Part shown: one piece after another, positions 22,497 through 30,469 of the stretch
Position numbering within the stretch: position 1 is the stretch's first letter
Layout: every line of letters starts with the position of its first letter
Virus record (IMG/VR): IMGVR_UViG_3300008117_000203
Coordinates: 1-38,157 of that record
DNA from: a virus
Reading direction: 5' to 3' (one strand)
Length of the DNA stretch: 38,157 bases
Translations under genes and position numbers: made by a program
Notes under the pieces: generated by a model
The model's database searches: none
Seen by the model: only the letters and a program-made list of their open reading frames with translations
What the model was told of the DNA's origin: nothing

Positions 22497-23367
22497 GCCA
22501 GGTAGATATAAACCAAATCTTAGCTCAACTATAGATTGGACACATCCTCTTAGTCAAGGGTTAGAGCTTTGTTTACCTTTTAATACTTTATATTCAAATT
22601 GCTTTATAGAATCAGTATCAGAATCTAAATATCTTTTAGGTAATACTGTAGGTGGAGCAGCTCCTACTGTAACTTACGGGCCTACAAGTACAGCAGTGAA
22701 CAGTGGGTTACCTAATGACCCCTCAATAAACTTTGTTACAGGTATTACAAGTAATGCGCTAATTGTAGATACTAATGACACTACTACTACTCTTAGTAAT
22801 ATATCTTCTGAAAAGATATTTACTATGAGAGTAAAATTTTGTTTAAATGCTTTACCTAGTAACCAAAACAGTACTTGGAGATGTTTTTTTTCAAAAGGTA
22901 ATGCGTTTGAAACTGTAGGAACTGTTAATACTAGCCTTTTTATGGGCATTAGTAACTCTGGTGTAAGAGCTACATTTGGAGCACAGAATAATGGAAATAG
23001 TACGTATAATATTAATAGTAGTCAAATTACAGCAGCTACTTTAGGTATAACTGCAAATAAATGGATAGATCTTGTTGTAGTATGGAGACAAAGTAATGCT
23101 ATTCATGATTGGTATGTAAATGGAAATTTTATCACTTTACAAACTGGAATTACAGCAGTTACTCAACCTGTAACAAATGTAAATCCTATAGTTGTAGGAG
23201 GCTATCCTGTTTATAATCCATCTACTAGTATAAGTGCTTTGAATACTACTGCTCCTACATATGCTATGCTTGGAAGAATTAGTAATATTATGTTGTGGTC
23301 ACGTAGATTAACTGCTAATGAAATTAAGCAGTTATACCAGTTCCCATATACAATGTTTAATAATTAA
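22474..23367 (+). CDS. LamG/concanavalin A-like virion protein
   Basis: A 297-aa protein with LamG/ConA-like features: WTHPLSQGLELCLPFN near the N-terminus, a middle hydrophobic strand set (TMRVKFCLNALPSNQNSTWRCFFSKG), KWIDLVVVWRQSNAIHDWYVNGNFI and the terminal MLGRISNIMLWSRRLTANEIKQLYQ, which is the usual closing motif. Such domains bind carbohydrates, so this may recognise host surface glycans. The start overlaps the previous gene by 23 bases. Confidence 0.78.
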   Translation: MAQLGAIKPGRYKPNLSSTIDWTHPLSQGLELCLPFNTLYSNCFIESVSESKYLLGNTVGGAAPTVTYGPTSTAVNSGLPNDPSINFVTGITSNALIVDTNDTTTTLSNISSEKIFTMRVKFCLNALPSNQNSTWRCFFSKGNAFETVGTVNTSLFMGISNSGVRATFGAQNNGNSTYNINSSQITAATLGITANKWIDLVVVWRQSNAIHDWYVNGNFITLQTGITAVTQPVTNVNPIVVGGYPVYNPSTSISALNTTAPTYAMLGRISNIMLWSRRLTANEIKQLYQFPYTMFNN

Positions 23368-23379
23368 ACAAATAAAACC

Positions 23380-23541
23380 ATGTTAGACAAAATCACAGAA
23401 TTAAAAGCTAAAGGTTATGATTTGATTGCTCAGTTAGAAGCTGTACAAAAGCAACTAGCTGAAGTAAATCAGCAAATTCAAGAAGAACATAATAGACTTG
23501 TTCTTCAAAGCCAGACTACTAATGTAGAGCTAGACCAGTAG
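23380..23541 (+). CDS. Coiled-coil peptide, 53 aa
   Basis: ATG 23380 to TAG 23541. MLDKITELKAKGYDLIAQLE...VQKQLAEVNQQIQEEH is a single amphipathic coiled coil with no signal. It could multimerise virion proteins. The coding claim rests on the heptad pattern and tight placement between neighbours. Confidence 0.62.
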   Translation: MLDKITELKAKGYDLIAQLEAVQKQLAEVNQQIQEEHNRLVLQSQTTNVELDQ

Positions 23542-23571
23542 CTCTATTAACTCTAACTAAATATTTTAGCC

Positions 23572-24144
23572 ATGAAAAATCTTGTTTACTTAATTGTATT
23601 TCTTGCGTTTGTAGCTTGTAAAAAAGAAGCTACATCTATTGAACCTAAAGTTGTTCCAGCTAGTGGCGGTCAGGATGTTATGCCTACAGATGGTACAGAA
23701 GTAATGCGAGTTGATTCTAAAGCTGTAGAGTTTACCTCAGTTGAAAAAAGAGGAGGGAATGGGAATGGTAATGGAAATACACCCCCACCACTGCCAGAGT
23801 ATCAAAAGATTGATATGCCTGCTACTGATTGGAAAGTAACTTGGGATACATCTTGGTGCGGATGGTTAGTAATGAGGTGGGAAAACCAAATTAGACCAGC
23901 TAGTACTGCTGATCTAGAAGTTAGTCCTTACAGAATTGTAGTAACCCCTAGGGATTGCCCTTATTCTGCTGATTGCCTTACTAACTTATTCTACATGCGT
24001 TATGGTACCAGCTGCATGATGAAGGCTAGCAGTGTTTATGATATGCAAGTAGCATATACCATAAATGATAAAATAAATAGAGTACTTTATTATTATTATA
24101 GTACGCCTGTTAGAGTATATACAGGTGTAATGCTTTGTCAGTAA
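23572..24144 (+). CDS. Predicted surface lipoprotein
   Basis: A 190-aa lipoprotein: signal MKNLVYLIVFLAFVAC with lipobox FVAC, then KKEATSIEP. The Lys-Lys-Glu right after Cys resembles the Bacteroidetes lipoprotein export signal (Lys and acidic residues at +2 to +4), so surface exposure is possible. A Gly-Asn linker (GGNGNGNGN) and PPP precede a folded C-terminal domain with many Cys and aromatics (WDTSWCGWLVMRWEN, CPYSADC, CMMKA, final C). Placed among virion genes, a superinfection-exclusion or envelope-modifying role is possible. No homologue recognised. Confidence 0.68.
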   Translation: MKNLVYLIVFLAFVACKKEATSIEPKVVPASGGQDVMPTDGTEVMRVDSKAVEFTSVEKRGGNGNGNGNTPPPLPEYQKIDMPATDWKVTWDTSWCGWLVMRWENQIRPASTADLEVSPYRIVVTPRDCPYSADCLTNLFYMRYGTSCMMKASSVYDMQVAYTINDKINRVLYYYYSTPVRVYTGVMLCQ

Positions 24145-24150
24145 ATAATT

Positions 24151-24297
24151 ATGGCTAAACAGATTAAAAGCGGCTCGTCTAAATACCAAAAAAGAGCTAA
24201 AGTTAGACGTCCTGGAGTACATAGTAAAAAGAAAAATAGCACTCTAAAAAGCTCTAAAAACTATCGAAAGAAGTATAGTAGACAGGGTAGGAAATAA
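24151..24297 (+). CDS. Small very basic protein, 48 aa
   Basis: ATG 24151 to TAA 24297. The peptide MAKQIKSGSSKYQKRAKVRR...GVHSKKKNSTLKSS... has over one third Lys/Arg and is likely nucleic-acid binding. I recall similar short proteins with KRAKVRRPGVHSK near capsid genes in Bacteroidetes phages. Could condense DNA in the head or be a packaged cargo protein. Confidence 0.68.
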   Translation: MAKQIKSGSSKYQKRAKVRRPGVHSKKKNSTLKSSKNYRKKYSRQGRK

Positions 24298-24312
24298 AAA
24301 TGCTATAGGAGA

Positions 24313-24371
24313 GATACAAAATTTTAGTCTATCTATTGTTTAATAGATTTGACTTAAATTAACTTTGTATC
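24313..24371. promoter_or_regulatory. Nested inverted repeats at the capsid promoter
   Basis: Outer arms GATACAAA (24313-24320) and TTTGTATC (24364-24371) are perfect complements. The inner palindrome is ATCTATT-GTTT-AATAGAT (24331-24348). The right outer arm overlaps the -7 box of the promoter and the inner palindrome overlaps its -33 element, so either could be an operator. A terminator hairpin is an alternative for the inner palindrome, but it lacks a T run. Confidence 0.5.
24336..24367 (+). promoter_or_regulatory. Bacteroidetes sigma promoter for scaffold and capsid genes
   Basis: TTG (24336-24338), 21-base spacer and TAACTTTG (24360-24367). Transcription would start near 24373, about 40 bases before the scaffold ATG. 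Confidence 0.72.
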
Positions 24372-24411
24372 TTGTTTATACGTGTAGTTGTAAAGAAGAT
24401 AAGACATAAAC

Positions 24412-25485
24412 ATGAAAATAGAGGAAACCAAACTTGATTTGTCAGTACTTGACAAGATCACCATTCCTGAAGTGGAAGATTTGACTCACTTTGAAACTAA
24501 AGTAGAGTCAGAGCAAAAAGAGGAGCTTGAAGAAGCTGCCTTAGAAGAAGTAGAAGGTATTGATCAATTCAATACTGGGCAAGCACAAGAAGAGGAAGAG
24601 GAATCTGAATCTTTTAGTAGTTCTGAAAATACTGAAGAAGATCAAGACTCTCTCAAAGAGATTGCAAAGTGGGCCCATGACTTGGGCATCTTTGACTATG
24701 ATGAGAAAGACTTTCAATCTTCTGAAGAGTATTTTAAAGAGAAGTTCTTTGAAAAGGTAAAAAAAGAAGCACTTGAAACTTTACCTGATGAGATTAAGTA
24801 CTTGGCAGATGGATACATGAAAGGTATTCCTTTGTCAGAACTTATTAACTCAAAAGCTCGTGAAGAGTCTTACGCTAATCTCACAGATGATGAGCTTAAA
24901 GAAGATGAGACTTTGCAAGAGGAACTTGTAGGCCAATGGTTGGCTTTACAAGACCACGACCAAGACGAGATTAAAGAAAAGCTTGAGTCTTATAAGGATG
25001 GCTTGCTACTTGAAAAAGAAGCTAAAGTTGCACTTAAGAAGCTTAAAAAGTATGAGAGTTCTTACCAACAACAACTTGCTGCTGAGGCACAACAGCAACA
25101 GATGCTTGCTCAAAGACAATATGAGCAGCAGATGGATCAGCTTAAGAAAGACATAGAGTCAGCTGAAAGTTTCATCCCTGGTATCCAATTACAGAAGACT
25201 GATAAAGAAAGACTGTTTTCTGCAATTACTAGAAGAGACAGGGAAGGTAAGACTGAACTTGAGCGTAAGATGTCTACTAAAGATATGCAATTGGCAGTAG
25301 CTCAATTCGTGCTTCAATTAGAGGGTAAACTAGATGCAGTTGAAAGAAAGGCTTACACAAAAGCTGCTCAAAAGACTAAAACTGTAGTTAACAGTTACCC
25401 TGATGAAAGTAATAAAAATAAGAAGATTGATATTAGCGTCGTGCGTAAAGCTATAGATCAGTCTAAAAAACAGTATAAATTCTAA
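24412..25485 (+). CDS. Capsid scaffolding-like protein
   Basis: A 357-aa highly acidic protein (N-terminal EEVEGIDQFNTGQAQEEEEESESF) with coiled-coil Gln-rich middle (KKLKKYESSYQQQLAAEAQQQQMLAQRQYEQQMDQLKK) and a basic C-terminal end (KKIDISVVRKAIDQSKKQYKF). Acidic coiled-coil genes directly before the major capsid protein are typical scaffolds, with the basic end binding capsid protein. No protease domain seen. First gene of the capsid message. Confidence 0.72.
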   Translation: MKIEETKLDLSVLDKITIPEVEDLTHFETKVESEQKEELEEAALEEVEGIDQFNTGQAQEEEEESESFSSSENTEEDQDSLKEIAKWAHDLGIFDYDEKDFQSSEEYFKEKFFEKVKKEALETLPDEIKYLADGYMKGIPLSELINSKAREESYANLTDDELKEDETLQEELVGQWLALQDHDQDEIKEKLESYKDGLLLEKEAKVALKKLKKYESSYQQQLAAEAQQQQMLAQRQYEQQMDQLKKDIESAESFIPGIQLQKTDKERLFSAITRRDREGKTELERKMSTKDMQLAVAQFVLQLEGKLDAVERKAYTKAAQKTKTVVNSYPDESNKNKKIDISVVRKAIDQSKKQYKF

Positions 25486-25503
25486 TCTAATTCTAATTTT
25501 AAA

Positions 25504-26946
25504 ATGAGCGCAACACAAAAACTTAATTCTTTGCAGGTAAGTTATGCCAAATCGTGGGCAGGACTTACCACTGAGAACCACCTATACGCTATTTACCAAA
25601 ATGACGTACAGCTGGCTTCTGACATTGTAACGGAGGTATTCAACCGTATGGGTTACATCGGTCTGGATTCTTTCCTTTCTAAGTACCCCACTAAACTCTT
25701 TGACCATGATGGAGAGTACAAGTGGATGCTTAAAGGTGATAGCCGTCGTGCTATTCCTATCGCAGTAACTTACTCTGCTACTGCAACTCCTGGCATTAAC
25801 AAAACTACGTTTGAAATTACTCTTACTGAGAAATTTTTCGTAGCTTCTGATTATGTGTCTTTCGATGATGTAGATCATGGTGTACGTATTGAGGATGATG
25901 GTCGTCCTGACGGAACTAACTGGGTTTACACCGTACGTCACATGCGTTCAGACTCTGCTTATTTTATTCCTCTTGAACTTTTGAAAGCTGGTCGTAAAGT
26001 AGCTAAGCTGTACAATTCAGTAACTAACACTCTGAATGATCAGTATGGTGAGACTCAGTTCAGCTCAATGTTTGAGATGCGTAACCAGTTCTCTACCTTG
26101 TCAAAGAAGTATGTAGTACCTGGTAACATGCAGGATCGTCCTTTACTTATCAAGATGACTGGTTCTGAAGGTAAGTCTGTGACTGTATGGACCAAATGGC
26201 AAGAGATGGAATTCAACTTCCAGTGGCAGAAAGAGAAGGCTAACCAACTTATGTATTCTACTTTAAACCAGAATACTGATGGTACCTTTACTCAGAAGGC
26301 TCCTAATGGTTTCCCCATTAAGCAAGGTGCTGGTCTGCGTGAGCAAATCTCTCCGACCTATAAGTTCTACTACAACACCTTGACCTTGGATTACCTGTTG
26401 GAAGTTATGACCAACTTGTCTATCAACATTTTACCTGAAGATGAGCGTGAGTTCTTGATTCTTACAGGTGAAAGAGGAATGATTATGTTCCATAAGCTTG
26501 TAGAAGATAAGATTGGTATCCTTATTCCTCTTGGTGATACTGAGCGTATCAAAGGCTCAGGTCAGAACAAAGGACTTGGAGGCCAGTACAAGCAATTCAT
26601 GGGACCACAGGGTATCAAGATTACTGTAGCCCACATGCCTCAGTATGATGATCCAGTATTGCACCGTATGGAAGCACCAGATGGTGGATACACTGAAAAC
26701 TATCGTATGACTATCTTCAATATTGGTACTACTAATGGTGAGCCTAACATTCAGAAAGTTGCTCCTAAAGGTCGTGCTGAAGTGAAGTGGTATGTACCTG
26801 GTTCTACTACTCCTTTTGGTCCGCAGAATGGTGGTATGGGCGCATCTCCTGTAGATGGCTATGAAATGTACTGCCAGACTACTCAGGGTATTATGTTGAA
26901 AAACCCCTTGAGTGCTGCTGAACTTATCATGGATGTAACTTATTAA
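25504..26946 (+). CDS. Major capsid protein (HK97-fold expected)
   Basis: A 480-aa protein after the scaffold gene; length and position match Crassvirales MCPs (about 480-500 aa). Recognisable text: LDSFLSKYPTKLFDHDGEYKWMLKG, EKFFVASDYVSFDDVDHGVRIEDD and NILPEDEREFLILTGERG. Codons are noticeably biased to C-ending forms (TTC, TAC, AAC, ATC) compared with the T/A-ending neighbours, as expected for the most abundant virion protein. Starts after an A-rich leader without Shine-Dalgarno sequence. No cleavage site can be read. Confidence 0.9.
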   Translation: MSATQKLNSLQVSYAKSWAGLTTENHLYAIYQNDVQLASDIVTEVFNRMGYIGLDSFLSKYPTKLFDHDGEYKWMLKGDSRRAIPIAVTYSATATPGINKTTFEITLTEKFFVASDYVSFDDVDHGVRIEDDGRPDGTNWVYTVRHMRSDSAYFIPLELLKAGRKVAKLYNSVTNTLNDQYGETQFSSMFEMRNQFSTLSKKYVVPGNMQDRPLLIKMTGSEGKSVTVWTKWQEMEFNFQWQKEKANQLMYSTLNQNTDGTFTQKAPNGFPIKQGAGLREQISPTYKFYYNTLTLDYLLEVMTNLSINILPEDEREFLILTGERGMIMFHKLVEDKIGILIPLGDTERIKGSGQNKGLGGQYKQFMGPQGIKITVAHMPQYDDPVLHRMEAPDGGYTENYRMTIFNIGTTNGEPNIQKVAPKGRAEVKWYVPGSTTPFGPQNGGMGASPVDGYEMYCQTTQGIMLKNPLSAAELIMDVTY

Positions 26947-26984
26947 TACGTTCTAGTAGTTCGTTATAAACTATAAACTTTAAA

Positions 26985-27872
26985 GTGATGGAGAAAAGTG
27001 CAGTTGAAAGTAAAGTAAAAGAACAAGTCAAAGTGTCAAATCCTCTCGCTAATATAAACGGTAAATGGTCAGTGAAGCCTTGCAGAAAGTCTTGGCTTCA
27101 CACCATTAACCCTAACCATGATGGTAACACTATTTTTAGTGGTGCTCAAATCTGGATTGTAGCTGCGAGAAGTGCTTCAAATCCTGATGTTGTAATTACA
27201 GGGCTAAGTGAAGAAGAACGTGAAGCTTTTGAAAAAGAGATGTTTCTTCAAGCTGGTGCCTTGTCACCTTACAACCTTAAGTTTTGGGCAGACAAAAAGA
27301 ATGCTATCAAGATTCCCAAGGATGGTTTGACACTTGATTGTGACAATAACGTAAAGCATAAACTTTGGTTTAAGATTCTCTCAGCCTCTAAGCGTGTAGC
27401 TAAGGGCAAAGAAGATTTAGCTGTAAACTCTATAGCTGATGTTCTTCTTTCTTCGGTTGAGCAAGAAGCTAAGTTTGATTCTGAAAAGATCAATACTAAG
27501 ACTAAGGCTTATGTCAAGTTCAGCGGAATGAGCTTGCAGGATAAGATTAACTATCTTAAAGTATTTAATGAGGGTGCTTCTAAGGTAGACGCTATTACTA
27601 AACCTGATCTTATTGAGCAGACTTTAGGTAATATCGTAGAAAATGATCCTCAAGAATTCCTAGACACGTTTGATAATCCTTACTTTAAAGATTATGTTCT
27701 TCTTGAAGACCTTTTGAGCAAAAACATTATTTCTCGTAAAGGTGGAAAATTCTTTATCACAGGAGGTATAGAGATTGGCATTAGCAAAATGCAAGTCATT
27801 ACAAACCTTCGTGCTGATGATTTTCAAGAAACAAAGATTGGTTTAATCGCTAAACTTAATGCTACGAAATGA
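26985..27872 (+). CDS. Conserved post-capsid protein, 295 aa
   Basis: A mixed helical protein (ITKPDLIEQTLGNIVENDPQEFLDTF, VLLEDLLSKNIISRKGGKFFITGGIEIG) with basic N-terminus. It follows the MCP within 40 bases and overlaps the next gene. Genes in this place in crAss-like phages encode virion or assembly proteins of unknown role. No family recognised. Confidence 0.65.
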   Translation: MMEKSAVESKVKEQVKVSNPLANINGKWSVKPCRKSWLHTINPNHDGNTIFSGAQIWIVAARSASNPDVVITGLSEEEREAFEKEMFLQAGALSPYNLKFWADKKNAIKIPKDGLTLDCDNNVKHKLWFKILSASKRVAKGKEDLAVNSIADVLLSSVEQEAKFDSEKINTKTKAYVKFSGMSLQDKINYLKVFNEGASKVDAITKPDLIEQTLGNIVENDPQEFLDTFDNPYFKDYVLLEDLLSKNIISRKGGKFFITGGIEIGISKMQVITNLRADDFQETKIGLIAKLNATK

Positions 27873-28576
27873 TAATGCCCGTTGCAGATATGCATCAACA
27901 GTTCCTGCATTGGTATGACAAGCAGAGTAATTTCTCTGCTCCTGAAGTCACACCAGAGGAGGTTGATCTTTATCTAAACAACGCACAATATCAGTTTATT
28001 AAAATACTTACTGAACAGGGACTGGAAAAATCACAGGAGTGGCTGGATTATCTGAAGAACATAACTACAGCATATTCAGTCGCTCCTTTACCAGTTGTTG
28101 CTACTAACAAGCCGAATGGGAGATATGTAACTATTCCTAATGTTAGTCCAAATCAGCTGTACAGATTAGCTTTGCTTGAAGAAGCAAGTATAACTTACAC
28201 AGATTGTGGGGCAAGTGTTACAGCAAGAGTTCCAGTTATTCCAATGACTAGGGATGAATATAATAAAGTAGTTAATAACCCTTTCAAGAAGCCTTGGAAA
28301 GAAGAAATTATAAGACTTGTCTCGGATAGTAACAGATTTGAATTAATCAGTTTTCCAGGCAGTGTTATAAACACATATTACTTAGATTATCTAAGAGAGC
28401 CTGCTAAGATTACTTACGGTACGCAATACTCTGTTCAAGTTGCTAATGTAGATTGTGAACTAGAGTCTAAAGCTGCTACTAAAGTTGTAGAAATAGCAGT
28501 ACAACTAGCTCTTAAAACAGTAGGTGATCCAAGGCTTCAATTAGAACAACTTGATCCTATAATTAAAACAATTTAA
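27869..28576 (+). CDS. Head-tail connector/ring-type protein
   Basis: A 235-aa protein opening MIMPVADMHQQFLHWYDKQSN...PEEVDLYLNNAQYQFI. This D-M-H-xx-F-xx-x-Y/F-DK...P-E-E-x-D-x-x-LN-x-A-Q pattern is familiar in crAss-type phages in connector or ring proteins linking portal and tail. Starts with ATGA-type overlap on the previous gene. A family name is not certain. Confidence 0.68.
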   Translation: MIMPVADMHQQFLHWYDKQSNFSAPEVTPEEVDLYLNNAQYQFIKILTEQGLEKSQEWLDYLKNITTAYSVAPLPVVATNKPNGRYVTIPNVSPNQLYRLALLEEASITYTDCGASVTARVPVIPMTRDEYNKVVNNPFKKPWKEEIIRLVSDSNRFELISFPGSVINTYYLDYLREPAKITYGTQYSVQVANVDCELESKAATKVVEIAVQLALKTVGDPRLQLEQLDPIIKTI

Positions 28577-28579
28577 ACC

Positions 28580-29020
28580 ATGCCACTCTTAAATAAAATC
28601 AAAATTTATTCTGGGCGTGTAGCCCAAGGCAAAAGACCTGTTGGTAATAATCAACAGGGACGTGCGTCTGATATTAATCCTATTATTGAGTGGGTTAATC
28701 AGCGTTCAGATGTTAATACTGCTGCTAATGCAGTAACAGGTAGTGGAACTGCTGCTACAATTAATACAATCAGTGGTACTATTACTACTTCTTCTCTTAG
28801 TACTGCTGCAGTTACTTCTGTAACTTACACAGTTACTAACTCTGCTTGCACTGCAAATAGTACAGTTTTAGTAACTATTGCTGGAGGAACTAATAGTACT
28901 GGTGTTCCAGTAATTTTGCGTGCTACTGCTGCTGCAGGTAGTTTTACAATTGTGTTCCGTAATATTGATGCAGCTGTTGCTTTAAACGGAACTCTTATCT
29001 TTAAATATATTATCCTTTAA
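28580..29020 (+). CDS. Structural protein, 146 aa
   Basis: N-terminal LLNKIKIYSGRVAQGKRPVGNNQQGRASDINPIIEWVNQR, a short helical anchor with the INPIIEWVN motif, followed by a Ser/Thr-rich beta domain. The domain ends LNGTLIFKYIIL like other fibre/decoration domains. Probably a capsid decoration or appendage. Confidence 0.62.
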   Translation: MPLLNKIKIYSGRVAQGKRPVGNNQQGRASDINPIIEWVNQRSDVNTAANAVTGSGTAATINTISGTITTSSLSTAAVTSVTYTVTNSACTANSTVLVTIAGGTNSTGVPVILRATAAAGSFTIVFRNIDAAVALNGTLIFKYIIL

Positions 29021-29044
29021 TTAACCTTTTAAAAATTAAATAAA

Positions 29045-30370
29045 ATGAGCGTATTAAGTGTTCAAAATATTCAAGAGACTTTTGTAGGAAAGAGCCTTTC
29101 TCGTACAGCAAGTCTTCAAATTACTAGTCCTGGAACGACTGGTTACATTGCTGATGGAGAAGTAGCTATTCTTACTTCTACTGGAGCTATTGCTACTAAC
29201 ACAGCTACTTATGCTAACTCACCTTTCATCCAAATTGTAGAGCGTGTTGGTAATGAGTTAGTATTTTCTTCTAAAATTTTTGGTAATAGAGTAACTGCTT
29301 ATCGTGGTAGAGCTGGTGCTCAAGGTCAAGAGCAGATTTACCATATTGGTTACAATGGTTCTGCTGGTAGTCTTGACATTACTTCAGGTCTGGATTTTCA
29401 ATTGACTGTAATTGAGAATCAGGATGATATGATGTGGGCTGAACAAAAGAAAAAGAATGTAGTAAACGTACCTAACAATTTGGTTACTACTCAACTTGAT
29501 CTTGCTAAGGCTATTGTTAAGAACCAGATGAAAAAATATATTACTGATGGTTCTTCTATTACTGCTTGCATGTTAAATAATGCAGCTGCTGGCGCAGTAA
29601 CTACACAAGGTACTACTTTAGGTGTTACACATGGATCTAATTTAATTGTTTATGGCGCAGCACCTGCTGTAAGTACTGTAGGTACATTACTTCGTATTGG
29701 TGTTACTGGTAGTACTTATCAAGTAACAGATCCTGTTTACACTATTGCTGGTGCTGGTCCTGTTGCTAATTCTTTCTATTTAGACCAACCTTATGCTGGT
29801 CCTACTAATGCTTTATTAGCAGCTACAGCACATGGTTATATTGCTACTCCTGGAGCTTCTTATGGCGTACGTTTTACTGGTAAATCACTTCCTTTCCGTC
29901 GTGATTTCTTCAAGTTTAAGCGTGTAGCTTTTACTCTTCAGATGAGTGGTTATGGAGCTACCCCTTTGACTAAGACTCAAGAAGCTCTTTATGGTTATGG
30001 AGATGGTCGTCTGGTACTTGAAGAAGAATCATTTAGCAAAGGATTTGAAGGAGCACTCAACCGTATGACTGTTCCCCTGCCTTTAGCTAATGAGATTTTT
30101 ATGGCTGATGGTTCTACTTCTACTAGTGTCAGTACTGCATTTGGAGATGCTTTCACAACAGCTGCTGCACTTTATGATGCTATTACTATTGAATTTTTCA
30201 GTCAAGATCAAGCTACTGTAGTTGCTGTACCTACTATGCCACAGCTTATTAAATTCTTTGGATTTGACGGTGCTGGACAAAATGCTGCTGCTACTAACGG
30301 TGTTCAAGTAGTTTTAAATGCTTGGATGGCTACTGTACCTGGTGCATTTGCCAACCTTTCAGTAATGTAA
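29045..30370 (+). CDS. Structural protein, 441 aa (candidate second capsid/auxiliary protein)
   Basis: Starts at ATG after an A-rich leader. N-terminal SVQNIQETFVGKSLSRTASLQIT, a long Ala/Thr/Gly-rich middle, and KFKRVAFTLQMSGYGATPLTKTQEALYGYGDG near residue 295. The composition is that of a large virion protein. It is followed by a strong terminator, so it ends the capsid transcription unit. No family recognised; an auxiliary capsid or tail component is most likely. Confidence 0.65.
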   Translation: MSVLSVQNIQETFVGKSLSRTASLQITSPGTTGYIADGEVAILTSTGAIATNTATYANSPFIQIVERVGNELVFSSKIFGNRVTAYRGRAGAQGQEQIYHIGYNGSAGSLDITSGLDFQLTVIENQDDMMWAEQKKKNVVNVPNNLVTTQLDLAKAIVKNQMKKYITDGSSITACMLNNAAAGAVTTQGTTLGVTHGSNLIVYGAAPAVSTVGTLLRIGVTGSTYQVTDPVYTIAGAGPVANSFYLDQPYAGPTNALLAATAHGYIATPGASYGVRFTGKSLPFRRDFFKFKRVAFTLQMSGYGATPLTKTQEALYGYGDGRLVLEEESFSKGFEGALNRMTVPLPLANEIFMADGSTSTSVSTAFGDAFTTAAALYDAITIEFFSQDQATVVAVPTMPQLIKFFGFDGAGQNAAATNGVQVVLNAWMATVPGAFANLSVM

Positions 30371-30408
30371 TTTTTTAGTGATTTTTTAATTTTCTGTAAT
30401 TGTTTGAA

Positions 30409-30448
30409 GAGAAAGAGGGGTGGGGATTTCCTCACCCCTTTTCTCAAA
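30409..30448 (+). terminator. Terminator ending the capsid transcription unit
   Basis: GAGAAA-G-AGGGGTG (30409-30422) pairs with CACCCCT-TTTCTC (30433-30445), 13 bp with one bulge and an inner GGA/TCC. The shorter AGGGGTG/CACCCCT stem is followed by TTTCTC, so the T run lies in the arm. Confidence 0.7.
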
Positions 30449-30469
30449 ATAAAGTATAATAATTAACTG

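Noticed and set aside
24412-25485. Idea that this gene is a capsid maturation protease.
   Set aside because: No Ser/His/Asp or Clp-like motif is visible; acidic coiled-coil composition fits a scaffold.
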